A DNA stretch of 64,000 nucleotides from Blattamonas nauphoetae. Taxonomy: Eukaryota; Preaxostyla; Oxymonadida. This document shows, in pieces, positions 47,101 through 59,705 of this stretch; the stretch's first letter is position 1, and every line of letters begins with the position of its first letter. A program made the position numbers and the translations under genes. The notes under the pieces were generated by a model that saw only the letters and a list, made by a program, of their open reading frames with translations, was not told the DNA's origin and searched no databases. The stretch covers positions 1 to 64,000 of the forward strand of contig JARBJD010000013.1 in assembly GCA_033064195.1 (NCBI GenBank). The letters are read 5' to 3'.

Positions 47101-50100
47101 CTCCACATTTCGAATGATCCCAGAATCCAGAACTAACATGAACTGTGCCTCCAGTGTGGCCATACAAATGATACGACAGAGGGCCGGTCAGACCAGATCC
47201 ACTCTCAATCCCCCAGAATTCATTCATCTTCGACGGTGTTTGACTCTCCGCTGTTCCAAGAGTCGATCCAAACGATTCAGCTGTCACAACTGATTCAATC
47301 GATGATCCACTCAGAACAATTTCATGAGATCCAGATGCGGTCGGAGATCCAAGCGTTACTGCTTTGAAAATGACATCATTTGCTACAAAGGTTGGGCGAG
47401 ACACGAACACACTTCGACCATTCTCAGATGACAAGCATGAACAAGACGAGAATGAAACTCTATCCAGCTCTAGCTGACCAGACGATGTGTCATGAATCAC
47501 TGATCCACTTCCAGAATTCGAGATTTCAGAAAATCCGACATTTGTCAACGTCAACTTGGCTGTGCCAGTCTTCGAGATCAGCGAGTGCGTCGACGAAAGC
47601 GAGATCGAAGGAATCACAATCGATGACATCACTGTTTCACCACCAGACAGAGCGAAAAGAGCACTTGAGCGGTTCGAAGTTGGATGCGTCAGTGTTGTTG
47701 TCCCTTCAATCGACAACAATCCAGATGACACTGTGAACAACGATTTCGATGCTGACACAAGTTTGATCGTGTTTGTTCCAGTCAATGTCAACGAACCACC
47801 ACTCACTTTCCCAATCGAGATCGGAAGTTGCGTCAATCCATCTCCAATCGTGCATCCAGAAATTTCAATCAAACCAACTGACATCGAAATCAATTCTGGT
47901 GAATTCATCGTTCCAAACGTCATCACCAAATTCTGAAGCGTCAATTGAGACGACGCAGACAATGTCGTGAACGATCCAGATCCCGAAAGTGACAGCGTGT
48001 TCGAAGAAATCGTCAGCGTGTATTCTCCACACGAAATCTTCTCTTTCACTGAAACGGTCTCAACAATCGAAATCGAAAGAGGCAACAACATCGATTCCGT
48101 TCGACTCCCATTCGCAACAAGCATGTTCTGCGCATGACCAATCGAAGAGCACGGATACACCTGATGTCCACAGAGCGACACATCTGATCCCGAAGGCGAC
48201 ACATAGCCATTCGAGCCAATCGATACCAGATAGAGAATCAGAGGAATCACATCTGTCGTGTTCCCACTGTTCACTCCACTATATAACTCCAGATCTTCCT
48301 CAGACGGCGACACAATCGGATATGTCAGGAATCCCATGCTCGTCGGTGTGATCACTGCTTCAAGATCTGGCGCGGTCACAAACATGGCATTGCCCTTCAG
48401 AGCTGAGCAAGTCGAGAAGGTTGTTCCTGATCCAATCACAAACGATCCAGCGGTCATCGAAATCGACAACGCTCCTCCATTTCCAGCCGATGAGCAATTC
48501 GTGAATGTGCAACCAGTCAGTGTAAGTGTGTCTTGGGCTGAAGGAAGTGTGGATTCAATTCCAGCTCCAGATCCAGTTGTCTTCTCAATATTCGAAATCT
48601 CAACTGAAGTCAGTGTAACAATTCCTCCTGTTTGGGATATCAAACTCGACGACGAAAGAATCAGAGGGTTCGAGGTGGCGAACTTCAGATCGGTCGATGT
48701 CATCGCCAGACTTCCAGACGAGATTGAGAAGAGCGACGACAGATGTGACACGGCTCCACTTGGATTCACAATCGAGACACCTGCATTCAATGTGAGAGTT
48801 GATCCACAAATCGAAAGAGAGATTTCGACAGTTTCGTCGGCAATTCAATCGAGACATCCGAGATCGTCAGAGGACCATTCTTCACTTCCAATTCTCCAGA
48901 GGTCCCAAATCGAATCGTTTTCTTATCCGATGCAGACGACGAAAGACTCCATCCATCTGTTCGGGAGGTGATTTGACTGCTCAATGAAATGTCTGAGAGA
49001 ATCGATACCAACTGATTCGTCGTGTTCAGTTTCGAGTGACTCCACGAAAGAGACTCACACGGAAGCGATGAAACTCCACATTTCGAATGATCCCAGAATC
49101 CAGAACTAACATGAACTGTGCCTCCAGTGTGGCCATACAAATGATACGACAGAGGGCCGGTCAGACCAGATCCACTCTCAATCCCCCAGAATTCATTCAT
49201 CTTCGACGGTGTTTGACTCTCCGCTGTTCCAAGAGTCGATCCAAACGATTCAGCTGTCACAACTGATTCAATCGATGATCCACTCAGAACAATTTCATGA
49301 GATCCAGATGCGGTCGGAGATCCAAGCGTTACTGCTTTGAAAATGACATCATTTGCTACAAAGGTTGGGCGAGACACGAACACACTTCGACCATTCTCAG
49401 ATGACAAGCATGAACAAGACGAGAATGAAACTCTATCCAGCTCTAGCTGACCAGACGATGTGTCATGAATCACTGATCCACTTCCAGAATTCGAGATTTC
49501 AGAAAATCCGACATTTGTCAACGTCAACTTGGCTGTGCCAGTCTTCGAGATCAGCGAGTGCGTCGACGAAAGCGAGATCGAAGGAATCACAATCGATGAC
49601 ATCACTGTTTCACCACCAGACAGAGCGAAAAGAGCACTTGAGCGGTTCGAAGTTGGATGCGTCAGTGTTGTTGTCCCTTCAATCGACAACAATCCAGATG
49701 ACACTGTGAACAACGATTTCGATGCTGACACAAGTTTGATCGTGTTTGTTCCAGTCAATGTCAACGAACCACCACTCACTTTCCCAATCGAGATCGGAAG
49801 TTGCGTCAATCCATCTCCAATCGTGCATCCAGAAATTTCAATCAAACCAACTGACATCGAAATCAATTCTGGTGAATTCATCGTTCCAAACGTCATCACC
49901 AAATTCTGAAGCGTCAATTGAGACGACGCAGACAATGTCGTGAACGATCCAGATCCCGAAAGTGACAGCGTGTTCGAAGAAATCGTCAGCGTGTATTCTC
50001 CACACGAAATCTTCTCTTTCACTGAAACGGTCTCAACAATCGAAATCGAAAGAGGCAACAACATCGATTCCGTTCGACTCCCATTCGCAACAAGCATGTT

Positions 50101-53100
50101 CTGCGCATGACCAATCGAAGAGCACGGATACACCTGATGTCCACAGAGCGACACATCTGATCCCGAAGGCGACACATAGCCATTCGAGCCAATCGATACC
50201 AGATAGAGAATCAGAGGAATCACATCTGTCGTGTTCCCACTGTTCACTCCACTATATAACTCCAGATCTTCCTCAGACGGCGACACAATCGGATATGTCA
50301 GGAATCCCATGCTCGTCGGTGTGATCACTGCTTCAAGATCTGGCGCGGTCACAAACATGGCATTGCCCTTCAGGAGCTGAGCAAGTCGAGAAGGTTGTTC
50401 CTGATCCAATCACAAACGATCCAGCGGTCATCGAAATCGACAACGCTCCTCCATTTCCAGCCGATGAGCAATTCGTGAATGTGCAACCAGTCAGTGTAAG
50501 TGTGTCTTGGGCTGAAGGAAGTGTGGATTCAATTCCAGCTCCAGATCCAGTTGTCTTCTCAATATTCGAAATCTCAACTGAAGTCAGTGTAACAATTCCT
50601 CCTGTTTGGGATATCAAACTCGACGACGAAAGAATCAGAGGGTTCGAGGTGGCGAACTTCAGATCGGTCGATGTCATCGCCAGACTTCCAGACGAGATTG
50701 AGAAGAGCGACGACAGATGTGACACGGCTCCACTTGGATTCACAATCGAGACACCTGCATTCAATGTGAGAGTTGATCCACAAATCGAAAGAGAGATTTC
50801 GACAGTTTCGTCGGCAATTCAATCGAGACATCCGAGATCGTCAGAGGACCATTCTTCACTTCCAATTCTCCAGAGGTCCCAAATCGAATCGTTTTCTTAT
50901 CCGATGCAGACGACGAAAGACTCCATCCATCTGTTCGGGAGGTGATTTGACTGCTCAATGAAATGTCTGAGAGAATCGATACCAACTGATTCGTCGTGTT
51001 CAGTTTCGAGTGACTCCACGAAAGAGACTCACACGGAAGCGATGAAACTCCACATTTCGAATGATCCCAGAATCCAGAACTAACATGAACTGTGCCTCCA
51101 GTGTGGCCATACAAATGATACGACAGAGGGCCGGTCAGACCAGATCCACTCTCAATCCCCCAGAATTCATTCATCTTCGACGGTGTTTGACTCTCCGCTG
51201 TTCCAAGAGTCGATCCAAACGATTCAGCTGTCACAACTGATTCAATCGATGATCCACTCAGAACAATTTCATGAGATCCAGATGCGGTCGGAGATCCAAG
51301 CGTTACTGCTTTGAAAATGACATCATTTGCTACAAAGGTTGGGCGAGACACGAACACACTTCGACCATTCTCAGATGACAAGCATGAACAAGACGAGAAT
51401 GAAACTCTATCCAGCTCTAGCTGACCAGACGATGTGTCATGAATCACTGATCCACTTCCAGAATTCGAGATTTCAGAAAATCCGACATTTGTCAACGTCA
51501 ACTTGGCTGTGCCAGTCTTCGAGATCAGCGAGTGCGTCGACGAAAGCGAGATCGAAGGAATCACAATCGATGACATCACTGTTTCACCACCAGACAGAGC
51601 GAAAAGAGCACTTGAGCGGTTCGAAGTTGGATGCGTCAGTGTTGTTGTCCCTTCAATCGACAACAATCCAGATGACACTGTGAACAACGATTTCGATGCT
51701 GACACAAGTTTGATCGTGTTTGTTCCAGTCAATGTCAACGAACCACCACTCACTTTCCCAATCGAGATCGGAAGTTGCGTCAATCCATCTCCAATCGTGC
51801 ATCCAGAAATTTCAATCAAACCAACTGACATCGAAATCAATTCTGGTGAATTCATCGTTCCAAACGTCATCACCAAATTCTGAAGCGTCAATTGAGACGA
51901 CGCAGACAATGTCGTGAACGATCCAGATCCCGAAAGTGACAGCGTGTTCGAAGAAATCGTCAGCGTGTATTCTCCACACGAAATCTTCTCTTTCACTGAA
52001 ACGGTCTCAACAATCGAAATCGAAAGAGGCAACAACATCGATTCCGTTCGACTCCCATTCGCAACAAGCATGTTCTGCGCATGACCAATCGAAGAGCACG
52101 GATACACCTGATGTCCACAGAGCGACACATCTGATCCCGAAGGCGACACATAGCCATTCGAGCCAATCGATACCAGATAGAGAATCAGAGGAATCACATC
52201 TGTCGTGTTCCCACTGTTCACTCCACTATATAACTCCAGATCTTCCTCAGACGGCGACACAATCGGATATGTCAGGAATCCCATGCTCGTCGGTGTGATC
52301 ACTGCTTCAAGATCTGGCGCGGTCACAAACATGGCATTGCCCTTCAGAGCTGAGCAAGTCGAGAAGGTTGTTCCTGATCCAATCACAAACGATCCAGCGG
52401 TCATCGAAATCGACAACGCTCCTCCATTTCCAGTCGATGTGCAAGTCGTGAATGTTGTCGACGAAATTTTCAGTGATGTCGATGATGACAGGATCGCATG
52501 GACAGCTGCACCATTTCCAGACGATGCAATGGACTTGAACTCGCATCCGACAATCGACAGCGATCCTGCTTGGTGAGACACGACTGATTTGCTGAATGAG
52601 GCGGCAGACACGGTGAAGATCAACTCAGAGATGCTGACGAGTGTAGCTGCGACAACGAGGGTATCATCTGAAGTCATGTCGATCGTTTTCCGACTGCCCA
52701 AATAGGAGGTCAGTGCAATGTCCTTCTGAATGGCGATTTCTGAACTCTGTTTCGTTTGCGAAAGAACATCAATCGTCAACTCTGTCTGCCCTTCTTGTTT
52801 TGCATTGTCTGTCCCATTTTGAATCGTTTTGCAAGGAATAAGAAGAGTCCCGCAATACACGTGGTCTCGCCCGATCTCCCAATCAACGAAGACATCTCCA
52901 GAAGAGTATCCATTCACAAGATGGAGTAGTGATCCTCCAACTTTCTTTTCATCCACTTCTTCAAAACTTACCTCGTCGAGTTCTGAGCCAATGAACGAGA
53001 TTCGTGGAGATGTGGTAGCAGAGCGCACATATTGAAGAACTTGGGGTGCTCTGAGCAAGTCTCGCTGTTCCGATCGAATTCGGAAGAAGATGTCAGATCC

Positions 53101-55728
53101 AGTTGAGGCTGAGTTCGCTTCGGCTCCTCGTCCGAAAGTGAGAGACGTCAGAGTCAGCGAACCACTTCCGGTTTGTGACGACAGATCGATGAACAGGGCT
53201 CCAGCAATTCCAGTCGCCGAGCATGTCTTGAACGAGCACGACACAATCTGAACGACCCCTCCCACAACTGATGCATGGACCACTCCTCCTTCCGATCCGC
53301 TTGTCGAACATTCAACACATTTCCATGCCTCCAGTCGGAGAGTCTCACCGACTCCCACTTCTTCCGAAATGAGCGATCCACTCACAGACGAACTGATCCC
53401 TTCAAATGACAGGTCCTCCAAAATCGGTGATGTCGATGGAGGAAGAACGAGCAGCGATGACGTTGACAGGCCTGAGAGTGAGGTGAACGTGGAGTCGGAG
53501 ATGGAGAGTGTGGCACTTGTGCTTCCACTCATCGACACCACACACCCAGAATCAAAGGTAATCCCTTCCACAGTCACTTTTGAGAGAGAGACACTCCCTG
53601 CTGTTGCCTTAATAAGAGCTACTGACACAATCGGAACTGTACTTGTTTGTCCATCGCCTTGTGAAACGTGTGAGAACTCACAATCATGAATGATGAGCTT
53701 CCCAACTCCATTCTGCAGAAATACTGCTGCTGTTGTCGATGGCCAGAAGTTCATGTAGCTCACTTCCAGCGATCCTGTCCCTTTCGTCACAAACGCTGCC
53801 TTTGTCGACGAGTCCACAAGAATCTTCAAAATCGGAACTTCATTTCCATACGCTGAGAACGTCGTTGAGCGGTCAGTCATGTCGAATGCTTCTGTCTCTT
53901 CGTACACACCTGGATCCAGCAACACTGTGCCTCCCGTGAGAGGGATCTTGTCCATGGCACCGACATACCCCAGTGTCTTGCATTTGGCATCAGTGGTGGA
54001 CCCACAAAGTGGCGCGTTCTGTCCAACCTCAAAGCCAATAAAAAGGCCAGGATCGGGGAGTCGAATGTCGTATGCTTGTCCACCCATGACTGAGGAGCTG
54101 AAATGTGTGGCAAATTTTGCAGTTCCATCAGCAAAATAGACAACAATCCTTGGGTGGGCCGATGTGCTGAAACAATTCACAAATGTTGTATTTGACGCCA
54201 ACGTCGTGTTCCAATGGGACACAGCCGCAAAGCGTACATCATTTCCACTCGAAGCACTGCCAACAGTTGTGGTCGCTTTGTTTCCAAAGAAAACACATGA
54301 AAACCATTTGAAGACGGGTGTTCCAACCACCTGAGAGTAAATAATAGCTCCACCAGTTGCAGCTGTACAGTTTTCAACATAAATGTTGCTGAATGTCATC
54401 GATCCTTTGACAGCGTCCATGTCGATTGCTCCACTTGTCGATGTCCCGTAATTATGTTGATTTCGGATGTATGAGATGATTGATCCATCGGGGGAATTCT
54501 GAAAATGCAAAGCTGTCACATGGCCGAGTGCAGTAGCGGAAAATCCAATGTTTTTGGAGTAACTGCAGTTCACGTACGTCACCGAGAGGCTCGTAGCATT
54601 ATAAGTGTCCAAAGTTCCAACAGTACTTGCATTGTTCCACACAAAATTGCAGTGGATGATCGAGCAGGACGCGATGTCGTTTCCAAGATGATATACCGCT
54701 CCTCCTCGTCCATTATGTTCAGCTGAGGAATCGTTCCTGCAAGTGTTGTTGTGGAAGTTGCAGGAGGTGATGGAGAGATCGCCTTTAATAGATTTGATGG
54801 CTCCACCAGAATCAGAGGCACGACAGCCTGTCCAAGTGCAGTTTGTGAAGATGTGTGGTGTTGTGCCTGTAGTGATTCTGGTCATGGCTTGATTGTTTTG
54901 GTATGATGCTTGGGAGAGTGTGAATGTGCTGTTCAGGCAGAGAATGCTTGTTCCATCATTCATGTCCCTCACAATCCCTCCACGGACGTCATTCGAGCAC
55001 GATCGGAACTCACTGTTGGTGACCGAGACATTTGAGATCGCTTCCCGGTTCAATGGCATCAACGTCGAACATGCTTGGCTGATGTTTAGAAATGACGACT
55101 GATCCAGGCTGACAAACGAAACTTGGCGCGAACTCAACAGAGGTTCGGTTTCGATTGTTCGGAAATCACGAAGACAAACTTTTCGGTATTCCACCTTTGA
55201 TGTGTCTGAAGTGGTTGTTACGAGCGTCGGAGAGAACGCGTTGGGTGATTTTCGCTCAAAAGACACTTCGTCAAAGAGGAGCTCAGAATTCAGACATTCA
55301 AATGGGGATATAGCTTCGAGGACGCGGATTTGACAGAGTTGCATCGTAAAATATGAGTTTTCTTTTAGGCAGAGAGTCTGCATTGTCTGTGCTTCGAACG
55401 AGAGATATTTGAAGGTGAGCGTCGTGTTACGCGAGATGAATAGGGAGTCATTGGCTTTTGGACCTTCAAAAATATTCAAAAATAACCCAGGGGTTCCTTC
55501 AGTGACGAGATTTCGGTCTGACAGATGAATGGTGTTTGTGTAGAACGACATATTTGGAAGGCGAATCAAGTTGTTTGGTTGTTCGATATTTTGAGCAATG
55601 TGAACTGGCTCAGAAAAGAATGAAGCTAGATCGACTGTATGGACGCCGAAAGCGTGCACGAAACGTGCACAAAGAAAGAGATGAATTAACATGTCGAGAA
55701 AAAGTAGAAACAAAGGGTTGTGATCCAA
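38120..55728 (-). CDS. Giant beta-helix receptor with five 658-residue repeats, TM helix and C-terminal pseudokinase (~5,870 residues)
   Basis: The gene runs from ATG 55728 to TAA at 38120. It opens with a signal peptide (MDHNPLFLLFLDMLIHLFLC). Residues ~30-1100 are beta-helix-like repeats, including a RDMNDGTSxLC-type motif and CGx5-6CxT motifs. Residues ~1104-4394 are five tandem 658-residue repeats. Residues ~4394-5480 are further beta-helix modules with CGYFGIGC, CGFFNVWC and CGSEGMAC. A transmembrane helix (WLIPVVVATILLFLLVLLC, DNA ~39156-39221) and basic stop-transfer residues follow. The ~345 cytoplasmic residues resemble the hinge and C-lobe of a protein kinase (ERWIAPEV, SVFSLGLILWEI, DLDPRGRPTLRELA). 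The ATP-loop and VAIK region are absent. HRDLKPxNIL is replaced by LTQLSPHAIL, DFG is absent, and the usual D before VFSLG is S. It is therefore a likely pseudokinase. Five single-base indels interrupt the frame; discounting them gives exactly 5,870 codons. Confidence 0.85.
42549..52417 (-). repeat. Tandem array: five copies of a 1,974-bp coding repeat
   Basis: Copies occupy 42549-44522 (1,974 bp), 44523-46497 (1,975), 46498-48470 (1,973), 48471-50444 (1,974) and 50445-52417 (1,973). All differ from one another by almost nothing except single-base indels. There is one extra C near 45665-45668. One A is missing from the run at ~46841, ~48814 and ~50788, the same place in three copies. One extra G lies at ~50373. 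The unit codes for 658 residues with two CGx5C motifs (CGHQVYPC and CGVSSLPC). The flanks at 42548 and beyond 52432 are only distantly similar. Open frames on the plus strand repeating five times over this array are antisense shadows. Confidence 0.95.
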
Positions 55729-55936
55729 CCACAGTTCGAAAGAAATTGTTGTCGTTCACTCTGTCAATTTCATGGTGGGTCAAGTTGTTCAATTCATGCT
55801 GAAGAGGGAGATATTCTTCCTTGAAAGGGTCTTCAGGGATGTGAGGTTTTTGTGATCGTTCCCATTCATCGCTTTTCATTCATTCCGACACTCCTTTCAA
55901 TTGCTGATCAGCTCACTATCACATTTCCACACGTTA
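55729..55936. promoter_or_regulatory. Divergent intergenic region between two surface-protein genes
   Basis: About 200 bp separate the start of the giant minus-strand receptor from the plus-strand beta-helix gene. This is a compact head-to-head arrangement, so a shared bidirectional promoter is likely. No named element is recognised. Confidence 0.4.
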
Positions 55937-58900
55937 ATGCTCCACTTTTACATCTTTCACTTAATTCTCACTTCCTTTATCCCCAAAATACAGGCTTTCG
56001 ATGTCCAGAAATCAATCAACATCGAAACCATCCTTCAAAAGGAATTCTACTCAGGAACTTTGGATGAACCGCAATTGATCACACTCCCAAATGGTAGAGT
56101 GTTTGCTTCAAACTGCAACATCCATTCAACCAGCCTGACTCTAAATGGACAGAATCGTTCAACTCTTCATTATCACAATGCCCAACTTCAAACCGATTTT
56201 AAATCTCAAGATTATTACAAACCCAAGCAATCACATCGACTAAACAACTTGTTTCAACTTTCCAACACATCCTTATCAGTCTTAAACCTGTCGTTTGATC
56301 TTCACTCGGAATCGTCGAATGGAGATGTGATGTGTGCTGTCATCACCTCCTCTTCCATCTACATCACAAATTGCGGCTTCCTCTGGACCGGACTGCACTC
56401 ACTCTTTGTTTTACAAGGATTATCTCTTTCACATCGAACATCATCGTCGATCACCTTGCTTGGATGCACACTGGACAACTCAGAACAGCGACTGGCCCCA
56501 ATTGTGGAGGATATTTGCGTAGTTGGAGGATCAGAATCATTTGATTTGAATGTTGTGGGAACACGAGTCACGAACACAAAAGTGATTGGAGCGGACGGAA
56601 TTGGAATGAGCCAGCCTTCGCAAAATGGAATTTCGTCAAACTTCGAAGGGATCTGCACGACATTCTCGGAAATATCGTTCAAGAATGTGTCGTCGTTGCC
56701 AGGAACAGTTCGTCCCGTTTCGCCGTTGTTTTCACAGCGGATGGTTGGATGCGGGATCTGGGGATGCAACAACCATCTTTCGGGATCGACATTGCGGGAC
56801 ATGAATGGAGGAGGAGGGTTTGTGTGCTCGAACAGCTCGTTCAACTGGTGCTCGACAACATCGTCTGAACGCCCCTCACTCTCTCCCCACACACCCACTC
56901 TCTCCTCCTCTCTCGCCCCCACCAACGCCCCAGAACACCCTGCCGAAGAAGGTGACGATAAAGATGACCAATTCACAGGCAAAATCCACGATGGAGTGGA
57001 AAGATTCAGATTCACCGTAGAAGCTGTCACCTTCACTCGCTGCTGGTTCTTCAACATGAAGTTTACAACAACAAATTACACAGACAGCGCATCGGGTGGT
57101 TCCGCCTTGTTCTTCCAGTCCGACGCCACTGCACTCACTCACGTCGTGCAAGTTTGAGAACTGCTCAGTCTCTTCCACTATCGCAAAGCAGATCATCCAT
57201 GCTGGCTGTGTCTATCTTTATCGCGCACCCACTGACATCGAAACGACTGCTGAGGCCACAGTCGATTCGTGCTCTTTCACGAACTGGTCTTCTCCCTCAG
57301 ACAGACCTTACCAATACGGTGGATGTGTGGGGACAATGAACAGTGCTCACAATCTGAACATCCTCAACTCGAACATGACGCAGGTGATGGGAACAACAAA
57401 GCTGAACGGCGGGTTCATCTCCCACAACACGTTTTCTGAGGTCGCCCTGACAATCGACAAGTGTCGAATGATTGGTGATGAGAAGACAATTGGACATTGT
57501 GTGAATCTCACATCAATCAAAACAGCTCCCGTTTTGTTCTCAATGACTGACACATCAATTCAAAACACGAATTCAACAATCTCTTTCATAGACTTCCTAA
57601 CAGAACAATCGATCAATTTCGTCAGAGTGAACATGAAAAATGCCTCGTTCTTCATGGATCAGGTGAGCGCGCCGCATGGTCCCATCCTCTTTCTGGATTG
57701 TGTTTTGGACCAAACATGTCGCTTGACAGGCACACAATCAGTCTCTGCCAGCTTTCTTTATTCGGGAACGACATTAACAGGAGCTGTAACGACAAACCAA
57801 GGATATCATGTGAGTGTCACGTCACCAACTCGACACCTCATCTTCCAAAAGTGCATTTTCACGGAGTGTTCAACAGTTTCTCAATCAGCCATTACAGCGT
57901 CTTCAATCTCCTCTCTCACTATGGATTCATCCTCCTTCACAAATTGTTTTGGCAGATTCACTCATGGTTTTTTCGGCATATCCGAAACTCACATTCGAGC
58001 TCATTGTTGTACATTCACAAATATATCAGCGAGCAATGTAAATCTTATCTACGGAACCACTCGACAGGGTCTCTTCTTTGAGAACTGCCATTTTGATCTC
58101 CAACCAACAAATGTCATAGACTTTTTGTTGTGTGCTGATGGACAGATAGAAATGTTGAATGTGTCGTCGATCGTTGGCAGCACGTCGACTCGACTAATCA
58201 CAGCAAACACAAACTCAACCAAAGTAGCTTGTCCATTCTTCGAGGAAGTCACATCAGCGCCGGACAAGAACAAAATGAGAGTCGGAACTTGGCTGCCAGA
58301 AGAAGGCTTCTCTCTCCACTCCTCACTCTCAGCTGCCCTTGGGACACTCACCGGCGAGTCCCTCCTTCCCAACATCGTGTTTCTGTCGGAAGGATCACAT
58401 TCGGAGACATTCGCACTCGAAATCAAACACGATGTGGAGATTGTTGGGACTGGATCGAACACGACCAACTTTCATTGCACTGAGTTGACAACAGCAGGAT
58501 TCAAACCAAAAAGTGGAGGGAAGCTGACACTTCGCTCGATGAAGCTGATCCCATCAACACTGTCGACGACACTTGTCGAGATGGACGAAGATGTCAACCT
58601 GCTCTTCACTCGAACATTCGTTGAAGGCATTTCTGGTCAGACTGTGTCGCTGATGTTGCTCACCGCAGGCACAACACGGATCGCCCACTCAACGTTCCAG
58701 AACATCGCATCAGAACGAGCACTCATTTCTGTTTCTGGTTCTGCCTCTCTCACTGTCTCGGACACGTATTTCATCACAATCACTCGCACATCTCTCAAAC
58801 CACCATCTGTCGAAGCAACTCAATGTGCAAGCTGTGTTGAGGGAATGACGAGTGGAGAAGTGAAGATTCTCTTCAGTCGATTTGGAGTGTGCACAACCAA

Positions 58901-59705
58901 TGGACGAGCAGGAGCGATTGATTTGGAGAGAGCAGATGATTCGAGCTCAGTGGAGATGGAATGGAACAAATTTGATCAGAACTTGGCTAAAGCAAATGTG
59001 GATTCATCTGTGAAAGGCGACGATATTGTTTTGAAGAACTTCGCCGAATCGCAACTCACTCTCAACTTGATTACTCAACAATCGTTCCCATCTTCTCACT
59101 CATTCCTCATCAATTCATCTCACCCTATCATCCCTCCACCAGGCATGTTCAGTCTGAAATTCAATGGCACTGGTGGCCCTCTCGCTTGGGCAGATATCAA
59201 CATCATGAAAGCTGACTTTCTTTCGGGTGAGATGACACTCCAATTTCTGCTCGGCTCTCGTCTCCACAACAATGCGCACACTTCGATCTCGACAGATTTC
59301 AATTATACAGAAACGATGACTCCTTTCACTTGCCACAATTCTTCTGTCTCGGTTAGTCTCCACAGTCCATTTAATTCAACCATCACCGTCGAGCGAACCG
59401 ACAATATTTTCTGCCAAATCATCAACTCGACACTCACTTTGAAGAATCTGAAACTGTCTTTCGACAATTTGGAGACATCTGCTTTTGTTGTTGACACTCT
59501 TTCGTCATTCACGTTGGACAATGTCTGGTTCATTGCCGCCAATCCACTCCTCAAAGCACCATTCGTGTTCTCCGAAGGAAAATACATCAAAATCTATTCT
59601 CTCACACTTCCCGCCAACCTCAGACTCGACGACGTTTCATTCGTCAAAGCCCAAAACAGTCAGGTGTGCGAATCCACGATGACTACACACTTTCGAATTT
59701 TTTGA
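55937..59705 (+). CDS. Secreted beta-helix surface protein, ~1,255 residues, one frame change
   Basis: The ATG at 55937 gives a signal peptide (MLHFYIFHLILTSFIPKIQA). An ATG at 55901 is in frame but would put a polar extension in front of it. The protein is a run of beta-helix-like strands (xxxNCxFxxC, GGCVGTM, SSFTNC) and carries the STLRDMNGGGGFVCxNSSF motif also seen in the giant receptor. A T/P/S-rich linker lies near residues 325-350. The frame shifts once in the overlap 57096-57157, at or near an ACTCACTCAC run. One surplus base there explains it, giving 1,256 codons. The C-terminus (..TTHFRIF) lacks a transmembrane or GPI segment, so the product would be secreted or truncated. It is head to head with the giant receptor gene. 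An adhesin or surface role is inferred. Confidence 0.75.

Noticed and set aside
42500-52600. Plus-strand open frames of 60-240 codons repeating every ~1,974 bp
   Set aside because: They lie antisense to the tandem repeats of the giant minus-strand gene and repeat only because the DNA repeats. The minus frame has the signal peptide, glycosylation sites, motif periodicity and continuity.
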